Made by a program: the position numbers and the translations under genes
The notes under the pieces: generated by a model
What the model was told of the DNA's origin: nothing
Database searches by the model: none
What the model saw: only the letters and a program-made list of their open reading frames with translations
Shown here: piece after piece, positions 1 through 9,191 of the stretch
Layout: every line of letters begins with the position of its first letter
Position numbering within the stretch: position 1 is the first letter of the stretch
Assembly (NCBI RefSeq): GCF_030065675.1
Contig: NZ_JASJDK010000009.1
Span: forward strand, 1-64,000
From: Mastigocoleus sp. MO_188.B34
Lineage (GTDB): Bacteria; Cyanobacteriota; Cyanobacteriia; Cyanobacteriales; Nostocaceae
Length of the DNA stretch: 64,000 nucleotides
Direction: 5' to 3'

Positions 1-128
1 AAAAATGAGTTATTTGTATAAAATACCCCCGCGCCGCAAGCCAAAACTAGTGGAAATACAGGGTAACTTTGGGTAAGGCTGGGCAGTTTTGTCTATATTT
101 TATTGAACCCCATAAACTTATTAAAGTA

Positions 129-422
129 ATGGATAATCCCCCTGGTTCATTTTCATTAGATCCTTATAGGGATTATCGATTTTCTTCCACCAGGCTACAA
201 GAGGTACTCGATAACCTTCATAAAGCAATATATTATCGTCGTCAAATGCATCGTCAGGAAGTTCTTGAAAGTCTAAAGTTGAAGCAGTGGGAAGAGTGGG
301 CTTCAGGTGCATTACAATCTGCAGAGCGCAAAGACATACTTCTAGTCACACTTTTGAAGTTAGAAGATTTGTGTTCTTATGCACTAAGCAAAGGTAAAGA
401 TATATTAGTTTGTGGTGATTGA
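129..422 (+). CDS. Small hypothetical protein
   Basis: This 97-residue product is not recognised. It is hydrophilic and rich in Lys, Glu and Leu, with a probable helical middle (YYRRQMHRQEVLESLKLKQW) and no signal peptide, membrane segment or metal motif. The frame is open upstream to a TTG at 69, which would add 20 residues. The ATG at 129 is preferred because it gives a conventional start. It lies alone at the window edge and converges on the exopolysaccharide locus. Moderate confidence that it is a gene; no function can be given. Confidence 0.5.
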   Translation: MDNPPGSFSLDPYRDYRFSSTRLQEVLDNLHKAIYYRRQMHRQEVLESLKLKQWEEWASGALQSAERKDILLVTLLKLEDLCSYALSKGKDILVCGD

Positions 423-571
423 TCAAAGTTCAAATATCCAACCACTATAACTTTGAGTCCAAGCTCCTACTCTTAGATGAATAAAAAATGTGAAGATATC
501 AATTAAATATCTCCACAAAACATATATGATAATTAATCTAATTCAAATAATTTAATTCAAGCTAATTTAAA

Positions 572-1999
572 TTAATAAGCACCGGTTTTCTGGAGTACGA
601 CTCTCAAGGTCTGCAGCAAGATCCGGAAGTCAAATAATATTGACCAGTTTTCAATATATTTCATATCTAACTTTATTACATCCTCAAAGTTGTCGATATT
701 AGAACGTCCGGAAACCTGCCATAATCCAGTAATACCGGGGAGAACTTCTTGACGAATGAAATGCTTAGTTTGAAATTTCTCTACATCACGCATCGGTAAA
801 GGTCGAGGACCAATTAAACTCATTTCCCCAAGCAGAACATTAAATAATTGTGGTAGCTCATCTAAGCTGTAACGACGTAAGAACTTACCGATATTCGTTA
901 CCCTTGGGTCATCTTTCATTTTGAAGAAGACACCATCTTTCATCTCATTTTTTGTTTCCAACTCAGCTATTACTTTTTCTGCATTGGGAACCATGGTACG
1001 GAATTTCCAAATTAAAAACTGTTTCCCATGTAAACCAAGGCGTTTTTGACGGAAAAATATTGGTCCGGGAGAATCTAATTTGATTAGTAATGCAATGAGT
1101 AAGTATATGGGTGTGAATAGGATAATTAAGAACAGGGAGAAACAAAAATCAAATAACCGTTTGATCCAGAAATCAAGACCAGCAAGAAGTGGTGCTACTA
1201 TTGTTGGGAAAGGTAGTTCTCCGATTAAACTAAATCGAGATTGGGAGAAAGAAAGTTGATTTTCTGTTGGGAGAACATGTACGGTAATTCCCGTATTGTA
1301 GAAATACCAGTAAAGGAAAAAGCGATTTTTAATTGAATCCCAGGAAATTAATACTTCTTCTATATTGCGATCGCGTAGAAATTGAAAAGTATCCTCTCTA
1401 TTACGCAAGTCAAGACAGCTGGAGTCAGCAAAACCTTCGACTTTATAGCAGTTATCTTTTTCAATGATCTCGATTAATTCGTCTTTTTGTTGAGCATCTG
1501 CAATGACAAAAATTGAATGACGAATAATACCTTTGTGACGTAGAAAATTGGTTGATAAATCAAATAATAATCTAAAAGTACAAATACCAGTGATAGACGT
1601 TAACCAATATAGTAAGTAGGTAGAAGGGGGTATATGATTTGTTGGTTCGTCAAGCAAATTAATAAAGAATAACAGTATGGATGATACGGAAACTGCTTTG
1701 ATGATACCTGCATAATCGCGACGGTGTACTCCAGCTCGATATACACCAGTAGTTGCAAGAATCGTAAATTGAACTCCTAAACTTACTAACAGAAATGATA
1801 AATTATTTGTCCAGTTCGACTGTGAGGAAAAAGGATAATTTACACCGAAATACCAAGCTGCACTGAGAGATAAGATGTCAATAAAAATTAGTATGGCTAT
1901 ACGTAACAACCGGATAAACAATCCTCGCTGTATGGTTGCACTTTTAGCCGAACGCAAGTCTGGTTTAAAATTATTTATTACTCGACTGCTGTTAAGCAT
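572..1999 (-). CDS. Polyprenyl glycosylphosphotransferase (initiating sugar-1-P transferase)
   Basis: This integral membrane enzyme is predicted to start polysaccharide assembly by moving a hexose-1-phosphate from a UDP-sugar to undecaprenyl phosphate at the inner face of the plasma membrane. The 475 residues follow the WbaP/WcaJ plan: several N-terminal membrane helices (about 28-150), a soluble middle domain (about 160-265), one more hydrophobic segment near 285, and the bacterial sugar transferase domain at the C terminus. Diagnostic motifs are WKFRTM near residue 331, [26 protein letters not shown] and [13 protein letters not shown]. The start is the ATG at 1999. It is the last gene of the minus-strand EPS locus, 79 nt after the WecG-like gene. 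The sugar specificity cannot be read from sequence. Confidence 0.93.
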   Translation of the reverse strand: MLNSSRVINNFKPDLRSAKSATIQRGLFIRLLRIAILIFIDILSLSAAWYFGVNYPFSSQSNWTNNLSFLLVSLGVQFTILATTGVYRAGVHRRDYAGIIKAVSVSSILLFFINLLDEPTNHIPPSTYLLYWLTSITGICTFRLLFDLSTNFLRHKGIIRHSIFVIADAQQKDELIEIIEKDNCYKVEGFADSSCLDLRNREDTFQFLRDRNIEEVLISWDSIKNRFFLYWYFYNTGITVHVLPTENQLSFSQSRFSLIGELPFPTIVAPLLAGLDFWIKRLFDFCFSLFLIILFTPIYLLIALLIKLDSPGPIFFRQKRLGLHGKQFLIWKFRTMVPNAEKVIAELETKNEMKDGVFFKMKDDPRVTNIGKFLRRYSLDELPQLFNVLLGEMSLIGPRPLPMRDVEKFQTKHFIRQEVLPGITGLWQVSGRSNIDNFEDVIKLDMKYIENWSILFDFRILLQTLRVVLQKTGAY

Positions 2000-2078
2000 G
2001 ATACAAGCTCTCCTAATTTGTTAATATAAAACAAATCTGTATGAAATTTTGCGATTCAACTGCAGTATTTGAGTTTTT

Positions 2079-2840
2079 TCAATGAGAAAAACCCATAATT
2101 TCTTGGACAAATAATTTACCAATAAACCAAGGTTGAACTAAGTAACGTTTCCATAATCTTTTAGGCTCGCTCAATAAACGGTAAGACCACTCCAAACCGA
2201 TTTTTCCCATCCATCTCGGTGGAGTTGGAACTGCACCTGCAACATAATCTATACAAGCACCGCTCGGTAAGATAATATTGGTATTTAATTGTTCTAAATT
2301 ATCTAGTATCCAATGTTCTTGACGTGGCATACTCATTCCTACCATTAAAACATGAGGTTGGAAAGCATTAATTGCTGCGATAGTCTGTTGGTTTTCTGGA
2401 CTATCTTTACGTACGTCAATATAACCATGAGCGCAGGTAATTTCTAGACCGGGGTATTTTTGGCGGAGGATATCTGCTCCTTTTTGTGCAACTCCTGGTT
2501 TAGAGCCTAAATAAAATATTCGCCAACCTTTATTTGCAGATTCTTCCATTAAATCCCATACCCAGTCAGCATAGGTTACCCTATGTTTCCGCTCGAGGGA
2601 ATGACCCAATATCTTACCAATAAATACCAGAGGCATACCATCTATATGGGTATAATCAGCCTGAGCGTAAAATTCACGCATCTTTTGGTCGTGGTGGTAA
2701 ATATAGAGGCTATGCAAATTATGATTGGCGATTATCCATTTTTGTTGCTTTTGAATGGACTCTGCAATTAATCCATTCAGTTGAGGGATGTCTAATGCAT
2801 CCATTGCAACGCCAAGAAATTTTGAAGGTGAACGCTTCAT
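2079..2840 (-). CDS. WecG/TagA/CpsF-family glycosyltransferase
   Basis: A 253-residue enzyme of the GT26 family, which adds the second sugar (N-acetyl-mannosaminuronate, ManNAc or glucose in characterised members) to a lipid-linked first sugar. Family signatures are visible: ANHNLHSLYIY, a conserved HIDGMPLVF in the middle, the RVTYADWVWDL segment, FYLGSKPGVAQ, HGYIDV, and VLMVGMSMPRQEHWI, followed by ACIDYVAGAVPTPPRWM. Length is normal for the family. It sits between the GT4 gene and the initiating transferase, which fits an early step of repeat-unit assembly. The exact donor is unknown. Confidence 0.9.
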   Translation of the reverse strand: MKRSPSKFLGVAMDALDIPQLNGLIAESIQKQQKWIIANHNLHSLYIYHHDQKMREFYAQADYTHIDGMPLVFIGKILGHSLERKHRVTYADWVWDLMEESANKGWRIFYLGSKPGVAQKGADILRQKYPGLEITCAHGYIDVRKDSPENQQTIAAINAFQPHVLMVGMSMPRQEHWILDNLEQLNTNIILPSGACIDYVAGAVPTPPRWMGKIGLEWSYRLLSEPKRLWKRYLVQPWFIGKLFVQEIMGFSH

Positions 2841-2908
2841 ATAAAGTCTCAGGATATAAGATTTAAGATTTAAGTATTAGCTTTGACAATCGATTAGTAA
2901 AAATTTAT

Positions 2909-4123
2909 CTAGATAGACTTAAACTTAGTTAATGGCGAGGGTTTTTCGAGAATTTTCTCCATCCTTTCAACTAGAATCTCAATTCTAGAAGTCCAGCTAT
3001 GATGATTTATGATTTCTGTCCGAGCTAAATATCCCATTTGTGGAAGCTTTTCTCGTTGCTGAAAAGCTAACAATAATTTACTTTTTAAATCAGCCTTGTC
3101 TTCGGGTTGAAACAAAAAGCCTATTTGACCATCCTCAATTAAACGTTTTGCATCTTCAAAAGCGGATGCAATAACTGGTTTAGCCATTGACATATACTCA
3201 TAGAGTTTCATTGGAGAAAGATACATCTGACCCATTTGTAGTTGGACTTGTCCTGAATAACCAATATCAAACCCAGAAATATATTGGGGTACTTCTTCTC
3301 GAGAAACTCGACCAATAAAAGCTACATTTTCTGAAATACCCAGGTCTTGAGCTTGTTTTTCCCAAGTAGACTTCATTGCACCATCACCTACTACAACCAG
3401 TGATATATCTATACCTGTATTCCGTAATTCAGCAATAACTTCTAGTAGTAAATTTAATCCAGACCAAGCATATAAACTACCAACAAAACCGATAGTAAAA
3501 CCTGAAAATATACGATAAGGTTTATATAATTTGGGATTAAGAAAATCAGTATCTACTCCATTATTTACTAAAACAATTTTTTCAGTTGCAATTCCGTAAT
3601 CATGTACTAAAATTTCTTTCAGAGTTTCGCTTACACATGCTAAAACATCACATTGTTTATAGGCTTGAATTTCCATCCATTTAGCAATACCATCTAGTAC
3701 TAATGCCTTTCGTTCTGCTTTCGCTTCATAAAAAAGTAAAGCTTCTACTTGTAAAATCCAAGGTATTCCTTGACGTTTAAATATCCAACCCAAACACTGT
3801 AAAGTGGCAGCATATTCATATACAAAATCAACTTTATTTCTTAATTCTCGCCAACTTTTCCAAGAATTAATAATACTGAGTCCCAAACGAACTAAATCTA
3901 CAGCTAAAGTGCGAAAAAATCCCTTACTGATGACTTCACCAGAGCCTTTTGCAGACCAATTTTGTGGTACCCGATCGCCAACAATAAATTTTTCAACTTT
4001 CCAATTAAGTGTTTCAAAACCCTTAATAATTCCCAAAACACGGGAGCGAGGTCCTGACATCTCAGCATCAGGATGTGTGGAAATTCGAGGTGCTGCAGCT
4101 AAAAAACCAATTCTTGGCGACAT
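2909..4123 (-). CDS. Glycosyltransferase family 4 protein
   Basis: A 404-residue GT-B fold glycosyltransferase. The C-terminal half carries the GT4 signature: GFVGSLYAWSGLNLLLEV, a VVVGDGAMK segment, VAFIGRVSREEVPQYI, and the acidic SPMKLYEYMSMAKPVIAS motif that binds the nucleotide sugar. The N-terminal half has the acceptor-domain pattern with VDFVYEYAATLQCLG. The ATG at 4123 is preceded on the minus strand by AAGGAG. It belongs to the EPS locus, 68 nt upstream of the WecG-like gene. The donor and acceptor sugars are not predictable. Confidence 0.9.
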   Translation of the reverse strand: MSPRIGFLAAAPRISTHPDAEMSGPRSRVLGIIKGFETLNWKVEKFIVGDRVPQNWSAKGSGEVISKGFFRTLAVDLVRLGLSIINSWKSWRELRNKVDFVYEYAATLQCLGWIFKRQGIPWILQVEALLFYEAKAERKALVLDGIAKWMEIQAYKQCDVLACVSETLKEILVHDYGIATEKIVLVNNGVDTDFLNPKLYKPYRIFSGFTIGFVGSLYAWSGLNLLLEVIAELRNTGIDISLVVVGDGAMKSTWEKQAQDLGISENVAFIGRVSREEVPQYISGFDIGYSGQVQLQMGQMYLSPMKLYEYMSMAKPVIASAFEDAKRLIEDGQIGFLFQPEDKADLKSKLLLAFQQREKLPQMGYLARTEIINHHSWTSRIEILVERMEKILEKPSPLTKFKSI

Positions 4124-4139
4124 TTTTACTCCTTATCTA

Positions 4140-4382
4140 CTAATTGGTAATTGCTAATTGGTAATTGCTAATTGATGTTTGATAATACAGCGTTAATCAT
4201 ATTCTTTTGTTCTTGGTAATTTTTCAAATTGTAAAATCAACTAATTAGATGTAATTGTTTACCTTTTTATTACCCATTACCTATTACCCATTACCTATTA
4301 CCCATTACCCATTACCTATTACCCATTACCTATTACCTATTACCCATTACCCATTACCCCATTACCCATTACTCATTACTCT
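4140..4382. repeat. Two short tandem arrays (14-bp and 7-bp) between EPS genes
   Basis: Positions 4140-4173 contain about two and a half copies of TAATTGGTAATTGC. From 4269 to about 4380 there are some 16 copies of the heptamer ATTACCC/ATTACCT, with one phase slip near 4360. On the minus strand this is the GGTAATG/AGTAATG heptamer. The stop codon of the GT2 gene (TTA at 4369-4371 on the plus strand) lies inside the array. The intervening part is AT-rich and holds no gene. Confidence 0.9.
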
Positions 4383-5250
4383 CTACAAATGTAGGAGATA
4401 CAGCCAAATTTTTATAACCAATTACAGCGCGTAAATAAGGAAGAATCCAATAAATAAACCAGAATAAGCCAGAGTGACGACGACAAAATACTGTCCAAGG
4501 TTTGATTGGAAAAGCTTTAATATGAGTTGCTTTTTTTAAACGTTCTAATACACTTAATTTTGTATCTACCCAACTGTTACGAATTGAGTTTTTACTACAG
4601 CTACCAATGTAACCAGGTGCTACCCATATGGAACAACCATTTTTTCGCGATCGCAAACCGTAATCAATATCTCCCATACTATGAATAAAAGCTGAATCAA
4701 TATTTCCAACTTTTTCCACCACAGTACGAGGAATTAGTACACAGTTCCCAAAAAAGGTATCGCACTGTTGAATAACTTCCGTATAACCTAAAAAGTTATA
4801 TTTATTTGAGTACCATTTCTGGGATTTAACCGAACCACCATAGGATGCTTTTGCTGTGGATATATCTCTGGTAGTACCAACCACTATAGAGTCTTTATGG
4901 TTTTGTTCTACTAGTTGTTGATATACACCGAACAAGCGCTCAATAGCATCTACTTCTAAGATTGTGTCATCATTCAACCAAAGATAATAGTCATAATCTT
5001 TTTGGATTGCTCGTGCAAATGCAAGTCTCATTCCTCCAACCCAAAATAGATTCCCATCACCTTGAAGAATATTGACTTCGGGATATTCTGAATTTACTGC
5101 ATCTGCGGTACCATCTGAACTACCATCATCTGTTAAGTAAACGTCAAAATCTGAATAATTTGTTTGCTGATATAATGCATGCAAACATGAGAGAGTTGTA
5201 CTCCGCCTATTGAAACAGGTCATTATGACCGCTAGTTGTGCTTTTCTCAT
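4369..5250 (-). CDS. Glycosyltransferase family 2 protein
   Basis: A GT-A fold glycosyltransferase of 293 residues when started at the ATG at 5250; a TTG at 5295 would add 15 residues with no family support. The N terminus has the GT2 nucleotide-binding pattern (AVIMTCFNRRSTTLSCL, then YLTDDGSSDGTADAV), and the DXD-like element is WLNDDTILEVDAI. The later HSMGDIDYGLR motif is the usual acceptor-loop aspartates of rhamnosyl/galactofuranosyl-type GT2 enzymes. The last residues and stop codon are encoded by a heptamer repeat, so the C-terminal tail (VESNE) may be repeat-derived. It is an EPS locus member with a 16-bp repeat array in its 5' leader. Confidence 0.9.
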   Translation of the reverse strand: MRKAQLAVIMTCFNRRSTTLSCLHALYQQTNYSDFDVYLTDDGSSDGTADAVNSEYPEVNILQGDGNLFWVGGMRLAFARAIQKDYDYYLWLNDDTILEVDAIERLFGVYQQLVEQNHKDSIVVGTTRDISTAKASYGGSVKSQKWYSNKYNFLGYTEVIQQCDTFFGNCVLIPRTVVEKVGNIDSAFIHSMGDIDYGLRSRKNGCSIWVAPGYIGSCSKNSIRNSWVDTKLSVLERLKKATHIKAFPIKPWTVFCRRHSGLFWFIYWILPYLRAVIGYKNLAVSPTFVESNE

Positions 5251-5295
5251 AGGTTTTCTGATATGAAGTAAAGTAGGACTATTTATATATTTCAA

Positions 5296-5343
5296 TTTCT
5301 AAATATCTCAGTTTCTAAATATTTCAGTTTCTAAATATTTCAG
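5296..5343. repeat. 16-bp tandem repeat, three copies
   Basis: Three adjacent copies of TTTCTAAATATYTCAG (one C/T difference) at 5296, 5312 and 5328. They lie in the spacer between the genes ending at 5370 and starting at 5250 and are therefore in the leader of the downstream GT2 gene on the minus strand. Confidence 0.95.
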
Positions 5344-5369
5344 AAATTATCTGAGAGTCTGTCTGATTT

Positions 5370-6350
5370 TTAGAGAGAAAATCTGGCGCTAAAATCTTCG
5401 GGAGTCAATTTATGTAATTCTTCTTGTTTCACATAACGAGATTGAATCCCTTGAGGTGGAGAAAAGTATTTTTCCATCAAAGTTTTTGGATCGTGGAGAT
5501 CGCCACTTTCTTGTTCAATTAGTTGAGCAATATAGGTACAATAATGTAGTCTCAAATCGTTAATTTTTTTGAGCATTTGCGCGCGAATTTTTTCTGGTTC
5601 TGGTGATAATTCCATCCAAGTCTCCACCGCTCTTCTTACAGCTTCGGCTTCTGGAGGTACAATAATTGAATTTTCAGGAGTGAAGAATTCATCTCTTCCA
5701 CCTTTACTGGGAGTACTAACTACAGGAATTCCGCAAAGCAAATATTCGCTAGAAGCTAAATTAGCTCCTTCTAATGCAGACAGAATCAAACCGACATAAG
5801 CTTGGTTATATTTTTTTGCTAACTCAGGACGTGGAATAAACTTTGTATTGAAGTCAGCATGTTTTAATTCTGGACAGTAAGCATGTAGATCACCTCCATA
5901 AGATACAACCATCAACTTTTCAATATTTCTTGCTAACCAAAGGCGCTTTGATGAATTAAGCTGTGCAGTATAAATTGCATCATATACTTTAGGCTGTTCA
6001 ATAATTTTATACAAATGCTCGTTAATATAAAAATTTTGATTGAAGTGCGCTCCACGAACTCGAAAGTGTTTGCGCATTTGTTCTTCATCTGCTGCATTAA
6101 CCATTAAATGATGGGTTCTACCTTCAATGCTATGCAAAATCGATTTGATTTTACGTAAAAACATTTGCTTAGGAGCAGCACACCAATAAGGAGTATGCTC
6201 TAAAACATGCTTGGGACAAAACCATTTAGGTAGAGGCTTGTATGTAAATTTTTTATCCTGATAAACAACTCCACCAAAGAAAGGATAACTTCCAAGAAAG
6301 GAAATAATTAAAGGTTTAGTACTAAAAATATAGTAACCGTGAAATAACAT
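5370..6350 (-). CDS. Putative GT-B glycosyltransferase
   Basis: A 326-residue protein in the EPS locus. The C-terminal third carries the GT4-like donor-binding pattern VGLILSALEGANLASSEYLLCGIPVVSTPSKGGRDEFF, where the conserved acidic residue of the E-x7-E motif appears as ALEGANLASSE. The N-terminal half is much shorter than in standard GT4 enzymes and has only weak family character. The ATG at 6350 is the only reasonable start. It may be a short GT4 relative with a reduced acceptor domain. Function as a transferase is inferred from the motif and from the neighbours. Confidence 0.72.
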   Translation of the reverse strand: MLFHGYYIFSTKPLIISFLGSYPFFGGVVYQDKKFTYKPLPKWFCPKHVLEHTPYWCAAPKQMFLRKIKSILHSIEGRTHHLMVNAADEEQMRKHFRVRGAHFNQNFYINEHLYKIIEQPKVYDAIYTAQLNSSKRLWLARNIEKLMVVSYGGDLHAYCPELKHADFNTKFIPRPELAKKYNQAYVGLILSALEGANLASSEYLLCGIPVVSTPSKGGRDEFFTPENSIIVPPEAEAVRRAVETWMELSPEPEKIRAQMLKKINDLRLHYCTYIAQLIEQESGDLHDPKTLMEKYFSPPQGIQSRYVKQEELHKLTPEDFSARFSL

Positions 6351-6558
6351 ATAGAGATTTTCCTTCTATTAACTAATGATTGATGAAAATATAGATTCTA
6401 TGACTTTTCAACTAAAGTTTTTGCTCTATATGACTAAACCAAATACATTTGTATGAGGCTAAGCACAAATAAAAAATATAACTTGTAGCTTTCCCCGTTT
6501 AACAATTTACTCAGCTTATTGTGTAATTTTTGATTTCTATAAATTGGTATTGCTTACT

Positions 6559-7578
6559 TTAGAGGTTTGCAACTTTTTCAATCCAATTACTCACACTTAT
6601 ATTTAAGTTAAACACTCTCAATTTTTGTTCTATTTTCCGGACAGTTAACATATGTCTGTGTAGTACAGAGGTACGTGCCATCTGATAGGAATTTACTTTT
6701 TCACATAACCACTTATATTTATCTGAATTGAGATTGAAACCCTTCAATCTTTTAATCTGTTTGTTCCAATCGCGATAATAAAATAAGTTAAAATAGTGTA
6801 TTGAAGTTAAATCATCCCACTTTTTCAAGCGCCATTGTTTAGACAAGCGATTATGTAAGGGTAATGGGTAACTATAACGATCAGAAAAATGAGATACTTT
6901 CTCTTCTAAGGCGCATAAAGTGATAGATAAAACTGATTGTTCGACAAAATAAATACCCTGGGGAGGAGTAATATCTAAATGCATTACTTTCTCAAAGTTT
7001 TCTTTCCAGGATTTAAATATACCTGCATTCTTTCTAACAGCAACTAAACCTGAGTTCCAATAAGCTCTGATTTTTTTATTTCCTATTGGGGTACTGACAA
7101 ATACTTCCTGTTTCACCCCTAAGACTTCATAAAGTTTTTTCCAGTACCATTCATGGGGGTCTTCACTACCTGTAGAACCGATACCTTGACCGTATTCAGG
7201 GCGCATCCGCACGTTACAATCTACTGGTAATAAAAATTCTGTGGGTTCTGCAAAAAAGCATTTATCACTATCAAGAAAAACGAGAATTTCTGCATCTATA
7301 TTCTCTTCTGCATAAGCACAAGTCAAAGGCTTATTTGCTAAATAATATTCATGAAATTCTTGATTGATTGGTATTTGCTGATGGATAACCCCTAATTCTG
7401 TAAATGCTTTTTGGGTTTCTATCGCGATCGGTTTTCCACTTCTGGGATGAAAACTATATATGGGAGTATCTTTTAAATTACCGCAAAATTTGCGAATACT
7501 CTCTGCAAGCATTAATGATTGGGCTTCTAAACGACCCGGTTCTGTGCAGATGATAAAAGCTAATGGAACTGTTGACAT
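6559..7578 (-). CDS. Putative GT-A-like glycosyltransferase of unknown specificity
   Basis: The start chosen is the ATG at 7578, preceded by AGGAG on the minus strand; the ATG at 7617 adds 13 unconserved-looking residues. The 339-residue protein begins with a nucleotide-binding-like strand (PLAFIICTEPGRLEAQSLML) and has a candidate metal-binding DXD element at ILVFLDSDKCFF, followed by an RMRPEYGQG stretch and YWNSGLVAVRK, which resemble the donor and acceptor segments of GT8/GT-A sugar transferases. I do not recognise the exact family. Context inside the EPS locus supports a role in repeat-unit assembly. Confidence 0.65.
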   Translation of the reverse strand: MSTVPLAFIICTEPGRLEAQSLMLAESIRKFCGNLKDTPIYSFHPRSGKPIAIETQKAFTELGVIHQQIPINQEFHEYYLANKPLTCAYAEENIDAEILVFLDSDKCFFAEPTEFLLPVDCNVRMRPEYGQGIGSTGSEDPHEWYWKKLYEVLGVKQEVFVSTPIGNKKIRAYWNSGLVAVRKNAGIFKSWKENFEKVMHLDITPPQGIYFVEQSVLSITLCALEEKVSHFSDRYSYPLPLHNRLSKQWRLKKWDDLTSIHYFNLFYYRDWNKQIKRLKGFNLNSDKYKWLCEKVNSYQMARTSVLHRHMLTVRKIEQKLRVFNLNISVSNWIEKVANL

Positions 7579-7725
7579 ATTTACTTTACTCCTAATTAAT
7601 TTTGATGTAAATTGCATCTAAACGATTTAATTAAAACTTTAAAAATTACTCTGTTTTTACATTCATAAACTTTAAATAAATAGAAAGTATTAACGTATGG
7701 TTTTTTTGTTTATTTTGTTTTTTCA

Positions 7726-9006
7726 CTACGAACTAAGCTGAGGTTTATCTCCTCCATTAACTAGCTCTTTAAATAAACTCGAATAACGCCTTGCTTGTAG
7801 TTCTAAATTAAACTCTTGTTTTGCTCGTTCGCGAGCATATAAAGATAATTTTTCATATCTTTGAGGATTTTCTAAAACCCAAATAATTCCCCTAACTAAA
7901 TCATCAATATCATAGGGTTTAGCTAAATAACCACATTCCTGATGCTGCACAATATCTTTTAAACCAGTCGCATTAAATGCAATAACTGGAGTTCCACAAG
8001 CTAGTGACTCAGAAGCAGTCTGTCCAAAAGACTCTTGCAAAGATGGAACCAGCATGACATCCGCAGCAGGATAAATACTAGCTAAAGAGGTATCATCATA
8101 AAAATGTCCTAAATAGTGAGTTTTAAATCCTAAATCAGGTGGGTTTTCTGGCTCAGATGCACCAAAAATGACTAATTCTGTATTATCTTTCCATTCAGTT
8201 CGACTCAATTTTTGCAGTGCTGGTTGTAATAGATGAAAGCCTTTATTGCGATCGCTAGTTGCTTGTAAAGCTCCAAACAAAATTAATTTCTTATCTTGAG
8301 GTAACCTAAATATTTCCCTTACTAATTTTTGATTTAGAGGTCGATATTTGTGAGTATTCAATCCATGGGGAATTACTTCGACTCTTGAATTTTTGAATAG
8401 TGAGCTAGATTTGGCGCATTCACCGATCCAATTACTCGGAGCAATCAAAGTTAGGTTTGTTGAGTTAAATTTACTCCAAGCTCTAGCTTTACGCTTATAC
8501 ACCCAACGAGATAAATCCCAATCACTACTACTATTAAGTTGAGGACAAGAACCACAAGATTGGGTATAGCGTTGACAATCTCGAGCAACGTGACATCCTC
8601 CAGTAAAAACCCACATATCATGGAGGGTCCATACTAAAGGTTGTTTTAGTTTTGCAATGGATTCAATTTGCATAAAAGCCCCACTAATCCAATGCAAATT
8701 GATAATATCCGGATTGATTTTATTTACCTGTGGTACGACCCGATCTGGTAACCATTGACTAAAAAATGTACTATTGCTTCTCTGGGGATAAAGTTTTAGG
8801 GGTAGAGTCTCAAATGTGAGTTTTGTTTTAGCTACACCTTGAAAAAGCCTAATTTTTGGTGCAATAACTGTTTGATCGCTACTTGATTTTTCTTGCACCA
8901 ACATTTGTGAGTTGAGTCCAGCATCTCGTAGACCTTTATGTAAGCGGTATGCTGCACGAGCCGCACCACCATTGGTATCATGGGTACTCAAATGTAAAAC
9001 TTTCAT
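7726..9006 (-). CDS. Glycosyltransferase family 4 protein
   Basis: A 426-residue GT-B glycosyltransferase. The N terminus has the GT4 acceptor pattern KVLHLSTHDTNGGAARAAYRL with the Gly-rich loop. The middle has LVWTLHDMWVFTGGCHVARDC, a cysteine-rich insert seen in a subgroup of cyanobacterial and proteobacterial GT4 enzymes (CHVARDCQRY..SCGSCPQL, possibly metal binding). The donor domain has LILFGALQATSDRNKGFHLL and the E-x7-E motif VPSLQESFGQTASESLACGTPVIAF. Member of the minus-strand EPS locus. The sugar specificity is not known. Confidence 0.93.
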   Translation of the reverse strand: MKVLHLSTHDTNGGAARAAYRLHKGLRDAGLNSQMLVQEKSSSDQTVIAPKIRLFQGVAKTKLTFETLPLKLYPQRSNSTFFSQWLPDRVVPQVNKINPDIINLHWISGAFMQIESIAKLKQPLVWTLHDMWVFTGGCHVARDCQRYTQSCGSCPQLNSSSDWDLSRWVYKRKARAWSKFNSTNLTLIAPSNWIGECAKSSSLFKNSRVEVIPHGLNTHKYRPLNQKLVREIFRLPQDKKLILFGALQATSDRNKGFHLLQPALQKLSRTEWKDNTELVIFGASEPENPPDLGFKTHYLGHFYDDTSLASIYPAADVMLVPSLQESFGQTASESLACGTPVIAFNATGLKDIVQHQECGYLAKPYDIDDLVRGIIWVLENPQRYEKLSLYARERAKQEFNLELQARRYSSLFKELVNGGDKPQLSS

Positions 9007-9087
9007 TGAACAGTTATCATTTATCGGTTATCAGTTAATTCGCAATACTTACAGTACGCTTACGCTAGACCGCGCACGCTTTGCTAA

Positions 9088-9126
9088 CAGTTTATGGCTA
9101 ACGCCACGCCCTTACGGGCTACAGTT
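9088..9126. repeat. Dispersed G+C-rich extragenic repeat, copy 1
   Basis: This 39-bp stretch occurs again in inverted orientation at 33886-33924 with one mismatch. It lies in a longer G+C-rich patch (about 9050-9140) between the polymerase and GT4 genes of the EPS locus. The patch also carries AACGCCACGCC and GCTTACGCTAGACCGCG segments of the kind scattered in other spacers of this window. No coding potential is apparent. Confidence 0.85.
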
Positions 9127-9191
9127 ATCAGTGAACAGGGGATATGTATTATTCACTTGCAAATATATTTTTTAGTAAGAAATTATCTATT

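Noticed and set aside
8912-9175. Plus-strand frame antisense to the GT4 start and spacer
   Set aside because: Shadow of the GT4 gene joined to a G+C-rich repeat; no start signal.
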